NCBI GenBank assembly: GCA_025766275.1 | Contig: JAFKAC010000045.1 | Location: forward strand, 372,001-436,000 | Direction of reading: 5' to 3' | Source of the DNA: Lactarius indigo | Lineage: Eukaryota; Basidiomycota; Agaricomycetes; Russulales; Russulaceae | Length of the DNA stretch: 64,000 nt | Part shown: one piece after another, positions 1-10,142 of the stretch | Layout of the letters: the number at the start of each line of letters is the position of its first letter | How positions within the stretch are numbered: the stretch's first letter is position 1 | Notes under the pieces: generated by a model | The model's input: the letters and a program-made list of their open reading frames with translations, nothing else | Told to the model about the DNA's origin: nothing | Databases searched by the model: none | Position numbers and translations under genes: made by a program

Positions 1-2358
1 GATTATGTCAAGGGATGTGCAGAATGCCAACGACACAAAGTCAATCTCCGTCCCATCCGAGCGCCTCTGCAACCCATCTATCCAAAGCCAGAAGCCTTAC
101 CGTTCAAGACTATTGCAGTAGACTTTATCACCAAACTCCCCATATCCCGCGGCTACAACTCCATTCTAACCATAACAGATCATGATTGCACCAAAGCCGC
201 TGTCTTCATCCCTTGTCATGAGGAGATAACCGCTGAAGGAACGGCTGCCCTGTACGTGTCCCACGTTTTTCCACGGTTTGGACTCCCCTCACATGTTATC
301 AGCGATCGAGACCCTCGTTTCGCATCCAAGTTTATGTGAGAAATATGCAAGATCCTTGGCATCAACCAAAATATCTCAACCGCCTACCACCCCAGGACCG
401 ACGGCCAATCGGAGCGAACGAATCAGTGGCTGGAACAATACCTCCGCTTTTGGGTAAATGAGTGACACGACGATTGGGTCCGATATCTACCAATGGCGGA
501 ATTCACACACAATAATTGGCCAAATGAGACCACGCGGGAGTCCCCCTTCTTCCTCTTATCAGGGTATAACCCTCGCGCTGATTGGACCGATAGACCATCC
601 CCTATCCCACAGGTGTCGCTGAGGCTAGACCAATTCAAACAGGCACGACAGCACACCTTCTCCTGTATGTTCAGGGCGCAAAAGTCATGGGTTAAACACA
701 AAGATACACCCAAATTCAAAGAAGGAGACCTCATGTGGCTTGAAGGGCGCCACCTACATACACATCAGCCAACTGCAAAATTAGCTGCAAGACGGCATGG
801 ACCATTTAAAGTCATCCAGGTGATGTCCCCTGTCAATTACCGCCTCAAACTTCCCACACAGTGGAGCATCCACGACGTCTTCCATATAGACCTTCTCACA
901 CCTTATCGTGAAACACCCATGCACGGACCAAACTACCAGCACCCACCACTGGATTTGGTTGATAACGAAGAAGAATACGAAGTCGAGAAGATTCTGGACT
1001 CTCGGCGATTTGGCAGAAGACGTCAGCTCCAATACCTCATCAAATGGAAGGGCTACCCTGACTCAGATAACCAATGGGTAGATAAGGATGATGTCTTCGC
1101 TGACGAAGCCATTTGGGATTTTAAAACTTCAAATCCCAATCAAGAGGTGCATATAAGGGCCGCTCAATGTCGTGCTAAGTCTTCATCTCCCACTCCTGAT
1201 CTCCATCTTCTCATGACTACCCCCACTACCAATGCCTCCACACCGAACCCCACGCTTGTCGAACACCTTGCCAGGGGTGCAGTGGCCCATAATACGCTAC
1301 ACACCTTCAGAGCTCCTGAAGACGTCCCCGATGAAGAGGGGCTTATCACCCAGCAAGAATGGGACGCCATCCAGAGATGCTTCCCCTTACCTACCGGAGG
1401 GGTCCTCACTGACGACACTGCCCCCACTTACAACCTCGTCGACCCCAATACCAGTCGACAATTCAACACCACCCCCATCACCGCTGAAGAACTCGCCGCC
1501 CTTCAAGCGGCTCTCCCAAGCACTGATGAGCGCGCAATCGCTCCGAGCATGGGAGATGCAGTGGAAGGAGATGGCACGCAAGTGGCAGGACGAACAGCTA
1601 CACCTGGCGGAGATGCGGAGGAAGGCGAGGAAGGCGAGGCAAAAATATTGGAGGACGATAACGCTGTCTATGACGATAGTGATCAATACCCAGCGAGACA
1701 CTCTTTCCTCAGAACACGAAGCCACACTGACGATCCCAATGCCACCCCTTATATCGTCTACACCAACGGAGACCCCATATACAGGGGGGACATCCGAGTC
1801 TTCCGAGTGGCGCCCCACGAGCCCAGATCTCCCGAAGATGATCCCGCCTCCCTCATGGCACCAGAAGGGTTCCAGCGTAATAGGGGACCCAATTCAATTC
1901 CCTTCAAGGTCACACTCCCCGGAGGACGAGTTGTGAACGCTGACCATGTACAAGTGGTCATGTGCAGCAACCCATTCGTACTGGGGTTGGTAAGTGGATC
2001 ACCATATGTTTATGGCCAACCTCTGTACGCCAAGCCACACCGCCCTCACGATGATCGAGCCTTCATCACCCATGAAGACCTCATCATGATCAAAGAAGGG
2101 AACACCACCGACCGTGCCCTTGAAAAGATAGGGGATGAATCTCTCACCACCGAGATTCACCACTATCGGGCAGCCATGTTTCACGAGGATCGGTTACTGA
2201 CATGTATGAGAGAGATCAGGCTCCAGTTGGCAAATGTCACGCAGGATAAGTTGGACTCCATCTATAGGTTGGAAAGGGCTAACACCTTTTGGCGAATCGA
2301 AGAGGTGCAGAAGGATTGGCCGTTGTCGGCTTTTATGCGAGGTGGGCCTCGCATCTGA
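1..2358 (+). pseudogene. E1 integrase-chromodomain polyprotein (two in-frame TGA stops)
   Basis: Reading from base 1, the frame opens in the zinc-binding end of integrase (GCAECQRHK) and runs through the catalytic core: the first Asp in VDFITKLP, the second in ISDRDPRF, and [14 protein letters not shown] codons interrupt it at 337-339 and 463-465. From 493 it is open for 621 residues to 2358. A chromodomain lies at about 970-1130 (EYEVEKILDSRR, LIKWKGYPDSDNQWV). About 410 residues follow it and match the tail of E2, with shared blocks such as ITQQEW, HEDL and DKLDSIYRLERAN. In this element class the integrase inserts cDNA and the chromodomain is thought to steer it to chromatin marks. The function of the tail is unknown. 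Confidence 0.88.
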
Positions 2359-2369
2359 AAAGGGGGTAA

Positions 2370-2848
2370 TGTTACGATCACAACTGGTTATGACTACAGA
2401 CCGACTCAATATTAGTCATGGACACTTACATCGTATCAGTCAGCATAGTAGTACACATGTGATTGTGGCTTGTGTATGACTCATTCCTAGGATAGCTGTA
2501 CTAGGGTTCAAGCTAGTTATGCTATTGGTTTCCTATTGTTTCAGTGGCGCTTTAAAGCCCACGCGTATCTGTATAAGTAGTCGTTTCAGAAGACCAAGAC
2601 TCTCCATCTTGGTCTTCTTCAATCCACCTTCTTGACTCATCTTTCGCTTGCACTAGTCCCTGACTAAGTGTGCCTCTACTCCTATCCACCAAGGGATAGC
2701 ACTTCTTCATCTTTGCTGCAGCGTGTGCCTGTGTGCCCCTGTTCAGCTCGCATTGGGTTGATACCAGATCCCCATTCGCCTAGACTTTCGCTAAGTCGAT
2801 TACACCTATCCAGAGTCCAAGTCGGACTAACGCTGGTGGAGCGTAACA
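2370..2848 (+). repeat. 3' LTR of E1
   Basis: The LTR is 479 bp, starts TGTTACG and ends CGTAACA, a perfect 7-bp terminal inverted repeat. It is preceded by the purine tract AAAAGGGGGTAA. A TATA-like stretch (GTATAAGTAG, about 2571) is followed by an 11-bp perfect hairpin (2589-2599 with 2607-2617). Its length nearly equals that of the E2 LTR (478 bp), and the two share the region after the TATA box, so the elements are related. Confidence 0.88.
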
Positions 2849-2909
2849 AGTGGCTCACTGGAGTAGCAAACTCCCTGGATGAAGTAAAAGACCTGATATT
2901 GCAGGACCT

Positions 2910-5514
2910 GTGGGGGAAAGAGGGTTTTTGGAACACCTGAACCCATTGGCCTGGGTGAGGGCTTTAAATTGTAATTCTGTCATCATGATGCACTTCCAAT
3001 CTCTTCGAATTCCAGTCTTGATCCACACGAATTACCGAATGGCTGACATAAGAGCATTGGTGGACTCGGGTGCCACTGACAACTTCATACACCCAAACTT
3101 TGTACAGAAGATGGGCATAGGGGCCCAACCCCTTACCCAAACACGAAAAATTTGGAATATAGACAATACGGAAAACAAAGCTGGGTCTATCACTCATTTT
3201 ACCGACCTAGACATATACACCAAAGGGTATCACAGGACTATGAGGTTTCTAATCACGGACCTCGGCAGTAAAGAACTTGTCCTGGGATACCCGTGGCTGG
3301 CCACATATGAACCAACAATCAATTGGCGAGATGCGGTCATACACGAAGAAATCATGCCAATAATCATCAGTACGCAGGACAGTTGACAACACTTAACTGT
3401 CATTGCTACGGCTCTTACTGACGACAAGAGAGAAGATATAGTTCGTGAACTGGACGAGGAAGATGTACGCTTGCGTGCAACAACGTCCATGGAGCTGGCT
3501 ATTCAAGCAAAAAAGGAGGAGAAACCCGTCGAACTGCCGGCAGTCTACCAAACTTTCAAGGAGCTCTTCAGTGAAGAAGCATCCCAATGATTCCCCCCCG
3601 CAAGGCCATGGGACCATGCTATTGACTTCAAACTGGATACCCCTTTGGCCATAGACTGCAAAATATACCCACTCACCCAGGAGGAAGAAGGAAAATTGAA
3701 GGAGTTTCTAGATGAAAAACTCCAACAGGGATATCTACGTCCCTCCATCTCTCCGTATGCATCTTCGTTCTTCTTTGTAAAAAAGAAGGACGGAAAGCTA
3801 CGGCCAGTTCAGGACTATCGAATCATCAATTCCCACACCATACGCAACCAATACCCCCTTCCCTTAATTCAAGACTTAATTTATGACCTCAGCAATGCCG
3901 ACATTTATACAAAGCTGGACATCTGTTGGGGGTATAACAATGTTCGAATATGGGAAGGTGATCAGGAGAAAGCAGCATTCAAAACCAAATTTGGACTCTT
4001 TGGGCCTATGGTCATGTTCTTTGGCCTCACTAACTTGCTGGCAATGTTCCAGATGATGATGAACCACATTTACCATGACACCATCGCTGAACATGAACGA
4101 CGCGGAACAATCATATGAGTCTACATGGACGACATCGGTATCACAACACGTGAAGGTCACACTTCCGCAGACCACATCACGGCCATTACCAATGTCCTTT
4201 GGGTGGCCCAAGAACATGATTTGTACTTCAAGCTCGAAAAATGCCTCTTCCACCAGCCTCGGATGGATTACCTGGGGGTAATCCTTGAAAGGGGGGTAAC
4301 ATGCATGGACCCGGTAAAAGTTTGCAGTATCAAAGACTGGCCAACACCAGTAAAGGTCAGGGACGTACACTCCTTTTTGGGTTTTTGCAACTTTTACTGT
4401 CTATTCATCCAAGGCTTTGCTACCCACACATGGCCACTGAACCGCCTAACATGTTATGATCCGACGCTTCAGACCTCAGTCACAGTATGTTTCCACCTTG
4501 TTTTACTCCTTTTGTACTATACCTTGTTACCAAAGAAGCTACTGCTACTAGTGGCACTGTTTCCTTGATCCAAAACTTCTCCTTACTCCGTTTGGTCTCT
4601 TTGATATTGTGTGGACTTGTGTTCATGTTGTTTGGAACCTTGTCCTATATAAACCTGTACCATAGACCGTAGGAAGCCAGACTTGGCTTTATTTGCAATC
4701 TAGCAACCTTGCCTTCGTACTTTGGTGTGACCTTGCTCTATTCCCTTCTTCTTGTGCATCCCCTACCTCAGTCCTTAACCAGGACACTTCAAAGTCTTTG
4801 CAGTTGAACTATATCAACGCATCACACCTGTTATACTCTGTGCACTAGCAAGATCAAGTGTAGAAAAGTGTCAGACACTTCGGATGAGGAGTCCTACACA
4901 GCAGAGTAGTGCTGCACCTTGTGCCACACTTTTGCCACTTGTATTTCATAGCAATAAGACAACAGATGTCTTCGCTTGATACTTGTGTGATTCAGAACCT
5001 CCAGAACCCACGCCCCTGCTAGGGCGTAACATAACAAGAAAGGATGCTGAATGGAAATGGACCAAAGAAGAGGATTGTGCATTCAAAACACTCAAGCGAC
5101 TGGTCATGGAAGAACCAGTACTGGCACACCCCAACCTACAAGACCAATTTGAACTAGAAGTTGATGTGTTGGGGTTTGCAGTAGGTGCCATACTCCTGCA
5201 AAAGAAAAGTGATGGGCACAAGCACCCCATAGGATACTACTCAGCCACACTGAACGAAGCAGAGTGTAACTATGACATGTACGACCTAGAACTTCTGGCC
5301 ATTGTAAAAGTACTTTGACATTGGAGGCCCCTGCTCGCCAGCTCTCTCCACAAGATCAAAATATTTTCAGACCATCTAAATCTCCAGTACTGGAAGATGC
5401 TGCAAAAGATCAGTCGAAGAGTTGCTCGAGAAGTGTTGGAGTTGATGGAATACGACTTTGAGATCCATCACATCAAAGGGAAGAATAACGGCAGAGCAGA
5501 TGCATTATCCAGAT
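2910..5514 (+). pseudogene. E2 protease, reverse transcriptase and RNase H
   Basis: The retroviral-type aspartic protease is read at 2910-3386 with the active-site block LVDSGATDNFIHP. TGA at 3384-3386 closes that frame. The reverse transcriptase is clear from 3645 (RPSISPYASSFFFVKKKDG, then RPVQDYRIIN). Its catalytic YMDD sits just after a TGA at 4116-4118. The frame runs to NRLT at 4451, is cut by a solo LTR, and resumes in the same frame at 5037 (RKDAEWKW) into RNase H-type sequence (IGYYSATLNEAE, YDLELLAIVK). A TGA follows at 5316, and ADALSR is followed by TGA at 5513. The active-site motifs are still readable although the frame is broken. Confidence 0.88.
4452..5031 (+). repeat. Solo LTR (580 bp) inserted in E2 reverse transcriptase
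   Basis: The insert begins TGTTATGATCC and ends GGGCGTAACA. It is flanked by perfect TAACA repeats at 4447-4451 and 5032-5036. Skipping 585 bp (LTR plus one repeat) joins NRLT to RKDAEWKW in the same frame, so the boundaries are exact. A TATA box (CCTATATAAACC, about 4650) is followed by a short hairpin (AGCCA-GACT-TGGCT). No internal retrotransposon sequence remains, as expected after LTR-LTR recombination. Confidence 0.93.
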
Positions 5515-5555
5515 GACCAGATTACAACCAAGGGGAGGAGGATAACCAAGGTGTA

Positions 5556-6745
5556 GTGGTCCTACCTCCTGAAGTGTTCATACGAGTTGTTAACGCAGCA
5601 CGTGATATGAAAACACACCCTATGCTGCAACAACCGAGACGGTGCCAAGATCCAACTATCATTAAAACTTGGGTCAACGCTCATCAACTAAAGAAGATAG
5701 AAGGTGAATGGTACAAGGATGGACGGCTGGTGGTCACTGGACTGTGTCTGCGTATCAAGCAATCATACACAACCACCATGACCCCCCCGTCCATGGACAT
5801 CCAGGGATAAGCCAGACTCAATGGATTGTAGAGCGACACTACTGGTGGCCCCATATGCGCCAGGACGTGTACGAGTATGTCACAGGATGTGCCGACTGCC
5901 AGTGGAACAAAGTCAACACCAAACCAACTCACGCACCCCTACATCCCATCACCACAATAGCAGACGCTCCCCCATTTCACACCATTGTGTTGGACTTCAT
6001 CACCAAACTACCAATTTCCCAGTCCTACGATAGTATTCTCACCATCACAGATCATGACTGCAGCAAGGTGTCAATATTTATCCCCTGCAACGAGGAAATT
6101 ACGGCTGAAGAGACAGCTATCCTGTACGTAAATCACGTGTTCAAATGATTTGGACTACCATGTAAAATTATCAGCGACCGTGATCCCTGGTTTACGTCCA
6201 AATTCACCAAGGAAGCATGCAGAATCTTAGGCATCAAACAGAATATCTTGACCACGTACCACCCACGCACAGATGGACAGTCAGAACACACCAATCAATG
6301 GTTGGAACAGTATCTGCGGTTCTGGGCCAACGAACGTCAGGATAACTGGGCAGCATATCTTCCCATAGCAGAATTCGCTCATAACAACTGGCCCCATGAG
6401 CACACGAAACAATCACCATTCATGCGTCTGATGGGTTACAGCCTGACAGCAGATTGGATGGATAAGCCCTCCCCTATCCCAAACGTGATCACCAGACTAA
6501 CTCAACTGAAGGAAGCATGGCAATTGGCTCAGGACCTTATCAAAAAGGTGCAAGATAGCTGGATCAAGCACAAAGATACACCACGATATCAAATTGGCAA
6601 CCAAGTATGGCTAGAAGGCAAGCACCTCAGAACCAACCAACCAACGGCAAAACTGGCGGCGCGATGCCACAGACCATTTAAGATTGTCCAGGTGATGTCC
6701 CCTTACAACTACCACCTCGAACTTCCCACACAGTGGAGTATCCAC
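5556..6745 (+). pseudogene. E2 integrase
   Basis: The integrase starts after a short linker, with a frameshift between about 5740 and 5790. The zinc-finger region (HGHPGISQTQW, CADCQWNK) leads into the core. Catalytic acidic residues sit in VLDFITKLP and ISDRDPWF, with [15 protein letters not shown] downstream. TGA at 6146-6148 replaces the residue expected between VFK and FGLP. From 6248 the frame is open to the second solo-LTR insertion at 6745, ending in the conserved QWSIH that also occurs in E1. The protein is closely similar to the E1 integrase but clearly a different copy. Confidence 0.87.
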
Positions 6746-7361
6746 TGTTGATAAGTGACCCTTGCGCACTTAGCGGCTCGTACAGACCGGACTTGCAGCA
6801 TGGACTGCTTTAGATTAGATTAAATGGACATGTAGATTACTTACTTCTGATCTGTACAATCTAGCGCTGATCATTGCGTCATGTATGACATCATATACTA
6901 TGACATCATGTAGAACACTCTGGACACTTAATTGTACTCAGTCCTTTGTTCCCCTTTAGTTCTTATCTTTATTATGATGTCATTATGATATCATCTTTGA
7001 CTGGACTCTCTCTGTTCTAGTCGCCTTGTTCTCTTTTCATACACTCCTTTTGTCCTGTATGTAGAACAACGCTCCTTGTATTCTGTGACTCTACGTTACC
7101 ACTCTTGTACTAGTGTCACACCTCTGTACAGTATAAGTAGTAGTGCTTGTACGCTCCTGGTCCACATCAGTTCTCTCACTGCTGTGTGCCAGGTATGTTC
7201 TCTTCACTGTAATACCATCATCAGTTCTCTCACTGCTGTGTGCCAGACTCTCTTGCTTCACCTGCAACCTCCCTGTTACACCTCTGCTTCCAGCACTCAA
7301 GTATATCTCACCACAGTCTTCTAGCCACTGTGAGTATACTGTTTATGTCTGCTGTTCATCA
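6746..7361 (+). repeat. Solo LTR (616 bp) inserted in E2 integrase C-terminus
   Basis: The insert begins TGTTGATAAG and ends TTCATCA, with TCCAC repeats at 6741-6745 and 7362-7366. Skipping 621 bp rejoins QWSIH to a sequence matching FHIDLLTPY of E1 in the same frame. It contains a TATA-like GTATAAGTAG at about 7131. A direct repeat of about 27 bp (ATCAGTTCTCTCACTGCTGT core) occurs at about 7167 and 7220. It belongs to a family different from the other LTRs here. Confidence 0.92.
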
Positions 7362-7366
7362 TCCAC

Positions 7367-8869
7367 CCCATATTTCACATAGATCTTCTCACACCCTACA
7401 AAAGCACTACCTTTCATGGCAAAAACTTCCCTTGTCCACCACCGGATCTTATAGAAGGAGAAGAAGAATACGAAGTTGAGGCCATTCTGGACTTTTGGCA
7501 TTATGGCCACCACAAAAAGCTCCAATACCTCATCAAATGGAAGGGATATCCAGACTTGGAGAATCAGTGGGTCAATAAGGATGATGTGTTCACGCTGGAA
7601 GCAATAGCTGCGTATCAGGAAGGGAGGATGATGACAAGAACTCTTAAAAGCCAGCCAACTGGAGGTCTAAGAGAACATCCCTCTTACATTCACTCCTCTC
7701 ACACTACTTCTATGCCCACTTCCCCTCTCAGACATGTCACCACAGCAATCCTCCTTGACCAAGTCACACAAGATGCCACCAACCTCATCAAAGATGATGA
7801 AGAAACCGTGGTTCAACCAGTCCAGCTCACTCCATACACACCTGCAAACATGCAAGTGGGGTATATCACCACTCAAGAATGGGCTAATGTCCTACAGAGA
7901 TTCCCAGACCCAACTCGCCAGCCCAACAACGAGCAGCAGCATGCCATCGCTCACATCTTCCGAGACGACAATGGCAATCACAAGCCCATCACGGTCATCC
8001 CCCCAGGTGACAACCTCATTGGCACAAGGGGAATTCTCCCTGCCGAGCATCCCCTCGAAGACCCAACTGGAGTTAGAAGCAGTGGAGGACTGGCGGAGGT
8101 CAGCGAAGGACTGGGCCAACAAACAGTTGTGCTTAGCGCAGAAGAGATTGAGCGAGTTGCGGCAGCACAGGCTGCGCTCCCTGACGACGAAGCCCACGAT
8201 GAGGATGGAGATTACTACCCAGTCAGACACCCCCTCCTTCGAACGCACAGCCACCCTACTGATTCCCGAATCACCCCATGGCTTGTTCACACCAATGGAA
8301 CCCCCATGTCTTGAGGACATGTGCAATTTCCCAGCGTCACACTTCATACCACCATCACGCACGACAACGACCCTGCGCAGGTCCTTGTGCCTGAAGGGTT
8401 CTGGGTGAATAGACAGCCCCATTACCTTCACTTCCCCATCACCGGACCCAATGGCATAGAGAGGAATGCCAGTCACGTTCAGATAGTCGGAGGTGTGAAC
8501 CCATTCATCCTAGAACTCATTCCCAGATCCCCCCATCTCTACAGCAAGCCACTCTACGCCTTCCCGATGCTGTCAGCTGTGGGACGTGCCCACATCGCCC
8601 ATGAGGACTTGGTCATCCTCATGTCAGATAAGGTCACCAACCGCGCGCTGAACCGCATAGGGGACAAGTCCCTGGTTGCAGAGGTGACGTGTTATCAGGC
8701 CACCGCGTATGAAGAAGAGCAGCTACAGGCACGGATTCACCAGCTCAAGGCAATGGCCCTGGCGGCAAAGGATGATAAGCTCGATTGCATATACCGACTG
8801 GAGAGGGCGAATGTGTTTGAAAGGATCAGCGACGAGCAGTCCATGTGGCCAGCTCAAGACTTTCGGTGA
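7367..8869 (+). pseudogene. E2 chromodomain and post-chromodomain tail
   Basis: After the solo LTR, the frame resumes with FHIDLLTPY and a chromodomain (EEEYEVEAILDF, LIKWKGYPDLENQWV). The tail then runs to 8869 with one TGA at 8312-8314. Blocks shared with the E1 tail are ITTQEWANVLQRFPDPT, DYYPVRHPLLRTHSH, HEDLVILM and DKLDCIYRLERANVF. The tail ends at TGA 8867-8869, nineteen bases before the purine tract. Its last ~60 residues look helical and charged. No known domain is recognised in the tail. Confidence 0.82.
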
Positions 8870-8900
8870 GTCTGGGGTCTCACAGCTAAAAGGGGGGTGA

Positions 8901-9378
8901 TGTTACATTTTGACTTGGACCCTTACTATACCAATTGTGACTACAGCAGTAAGGTAGATTAGTCACGGACTTGTGGCCTTAGGCCTTTACGATTAGTAGT
9001 GATAGGAGATGTTGGGGATACAGTTGAGTGACTCGATCCTAGTACAGGTACTAGCAGTACTAGGGTTTGCGATGTTTCTGCAATACATTGGATGCTACTT
9101 TACTGTGACTCATAGCAGCGCTTGAAAGCCTGCTTGAAATGTATTTAAGATAGTGGATGAAGACCAAGACACGCCATCTTGGCCTTCTTCAATCATCACT
9201 TCTTGTCTCTTACTTCAATCTCTTCACCTTTGCCTCTATACGAGAGAGAGTGGTATTTGTCTAGTGCTTGCAAGCATCTAGAAGTTGCCTTTGTGCCATA
9301 CGTCTCTGACATGTTTAGCTAAGTCAAGTCACCTACCATTTGCAGCTCAAGTTGAGCTAACGTCGTGACAGCGTTACA
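8901..9378 (+). repeat. 3' LTR of E2
   Basis: The LTR is 478 bp, from TGTTACATTT after the tract AAAAGGGGGGTGA to GCGTTACA. TATTTAAG near 9142 is a TATA-like box. A hairpin (GAAGACCAAGA, 9159-9169, with TCTTGGCCTTC, 9177-9187) follows. The end is set by length agreement with the E1 LTR and by the identical GCGTTACA that ends the following partial copy. Confidence 0.82.
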
Positions 9379-9635
9379 GCTTGAAAGCCTGCTAGACTTG
9401 TATTTAACGTAGCTTGCAAAGACCAAGACATGCCATCTTGGTCTTCTTCAATCGTCACTTCTTGTCTCTCATCTTTGTCTCTTCACCTTCGCCTCTACAA
9501 GAGAGGACAGTGATTACCTAGTGCTTGCAAGCATCTAGACCTGCCTTTGTGCCATACGTCTCTGATGTGCTTAGCTAAGTCAAAGTCGCCTTTCATTCGC
9601 AGCTCAAGTCAAGCTAACGTCGTGATGGCGTTACA
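9379..9635 (+). repeat. Tandem partial copy of the E2 LTR 3' half
   Basis: These 257 bp repeat the 3' half of the preceding LTR (about 9117-9378), starting GCTTGAAAGCCTGCT and ending GGCGTTACA. The two halves differ by scattered substitutions and small indels, so the duplication is not recent. It brings a second TATA-like box and a second hairpin (9419-9428 with 9436-9445). It could come from unequal recombination between tandem LTRs or slippage during reverse transcription. Confidence 0.78.
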
Positions 9636-10142
9636 CTGACAGTCTGACAGTCTGACTCTCTGACAGTCTGACTCTCTGACTCTCTGACTCTCCAACTCTC
9701 TGACTCTCTGACTCTCTGACTCTCCAACTCTCTGACTCTCCAACTCTCTGACACTCTGACACTCTGACACTCTAACTCTCCAACACTCTGACACTCTGAC
9801 ACTCTGACACTCTGACACTCTGACACTCTGACTCTCTGACTCTCTGACTCTCCAACTCTCTGACTCTCCAACTCTCTGACACTCTGACACTCTGACACTC
9901 TAACTCTCCAACTCTCTGACACTCTGACACTCTGACACTCTGACACTCTGACACTCTGACACTCTGACTCTTCAACTCTCTGACACTCTGACACTCTGAC
10001 ACTCTGACACTCTGACTCTTCAACACTCTGACACTCTGACACTCTGACACTCTGACTCTCCAACACTCTGACAATCTGACTTTCTAACTCTCTGACCCTC
10101 TGAGACTCCAACTCTTTGACACTGTGAGTCTCCAATTCTGAC
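9636..10142 (+). repeat. 8-bp-unit satellite (CTCTGACA / CTCTGACT / CTCCAACT)
   Basis: About 500 bp of near-perfect 8-bp units start directly after the last base of the LTR fragment. Three unit types alternate in higher-order blocks: runs of CTCTGACA broken by CTCTGACT and CTCCAACT. The array ends raggedly near 10142. The long open frames on its minus strand (SQSVRVSE repeats) follow from the periodic sequence and are not genes. Confidence 0.95.

Larger units (their letters stand above)
1..2848 (+). mobile_element. Ty3/gypsy chromovirus E1, 3' part with 3' LTR
   Basis: This is the 3' portion of a retrotransposon whose 5' end lies outside the window. In order it holds the integrase core, the integrase C-terminal region, a chromodomain, a long post-chromodomain tail, a polypurine tract at about 2358-2369 and one LTR (2370-2848). 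The base after the LTR continues coding-like sequence of a second element, E2, so E1 appears to have inserted into the gag-pro part of E2. Its target duplication cannot be tested because the left edge is missing. The copy is inactive: the integrase frame has two TGA stops. Confidence 0.9.
2849..9378 (+). mobile_element. Ty3/gypsy chromovirus E2, broken by E1 and two solo LTRs
   Basis: This second, older element has domains in the order aspartic protease, reverse transcriptase, RNase H, integrase, chromodomain, tail, purine tract (8888-8900) and LTR (8901-9378). Its 5' LTR and most of gag are not visible, probably lying to the left of E1 outside the window. Solo LTRs of other families interrupt it at 4452-5031 and 6746-7361. 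Both insertions plus their target repeats are multiples of three, and the frames flanking each one match. It carries at least six in-frame TGA codons and one frameshift, so it is dead. Confidence 0.9.

Noticed and set aside
9636..10142. Possible CRISPR-like array
   Set aside because: Units are contiguous with no unique spacers, and the sequence is eukaryotic.
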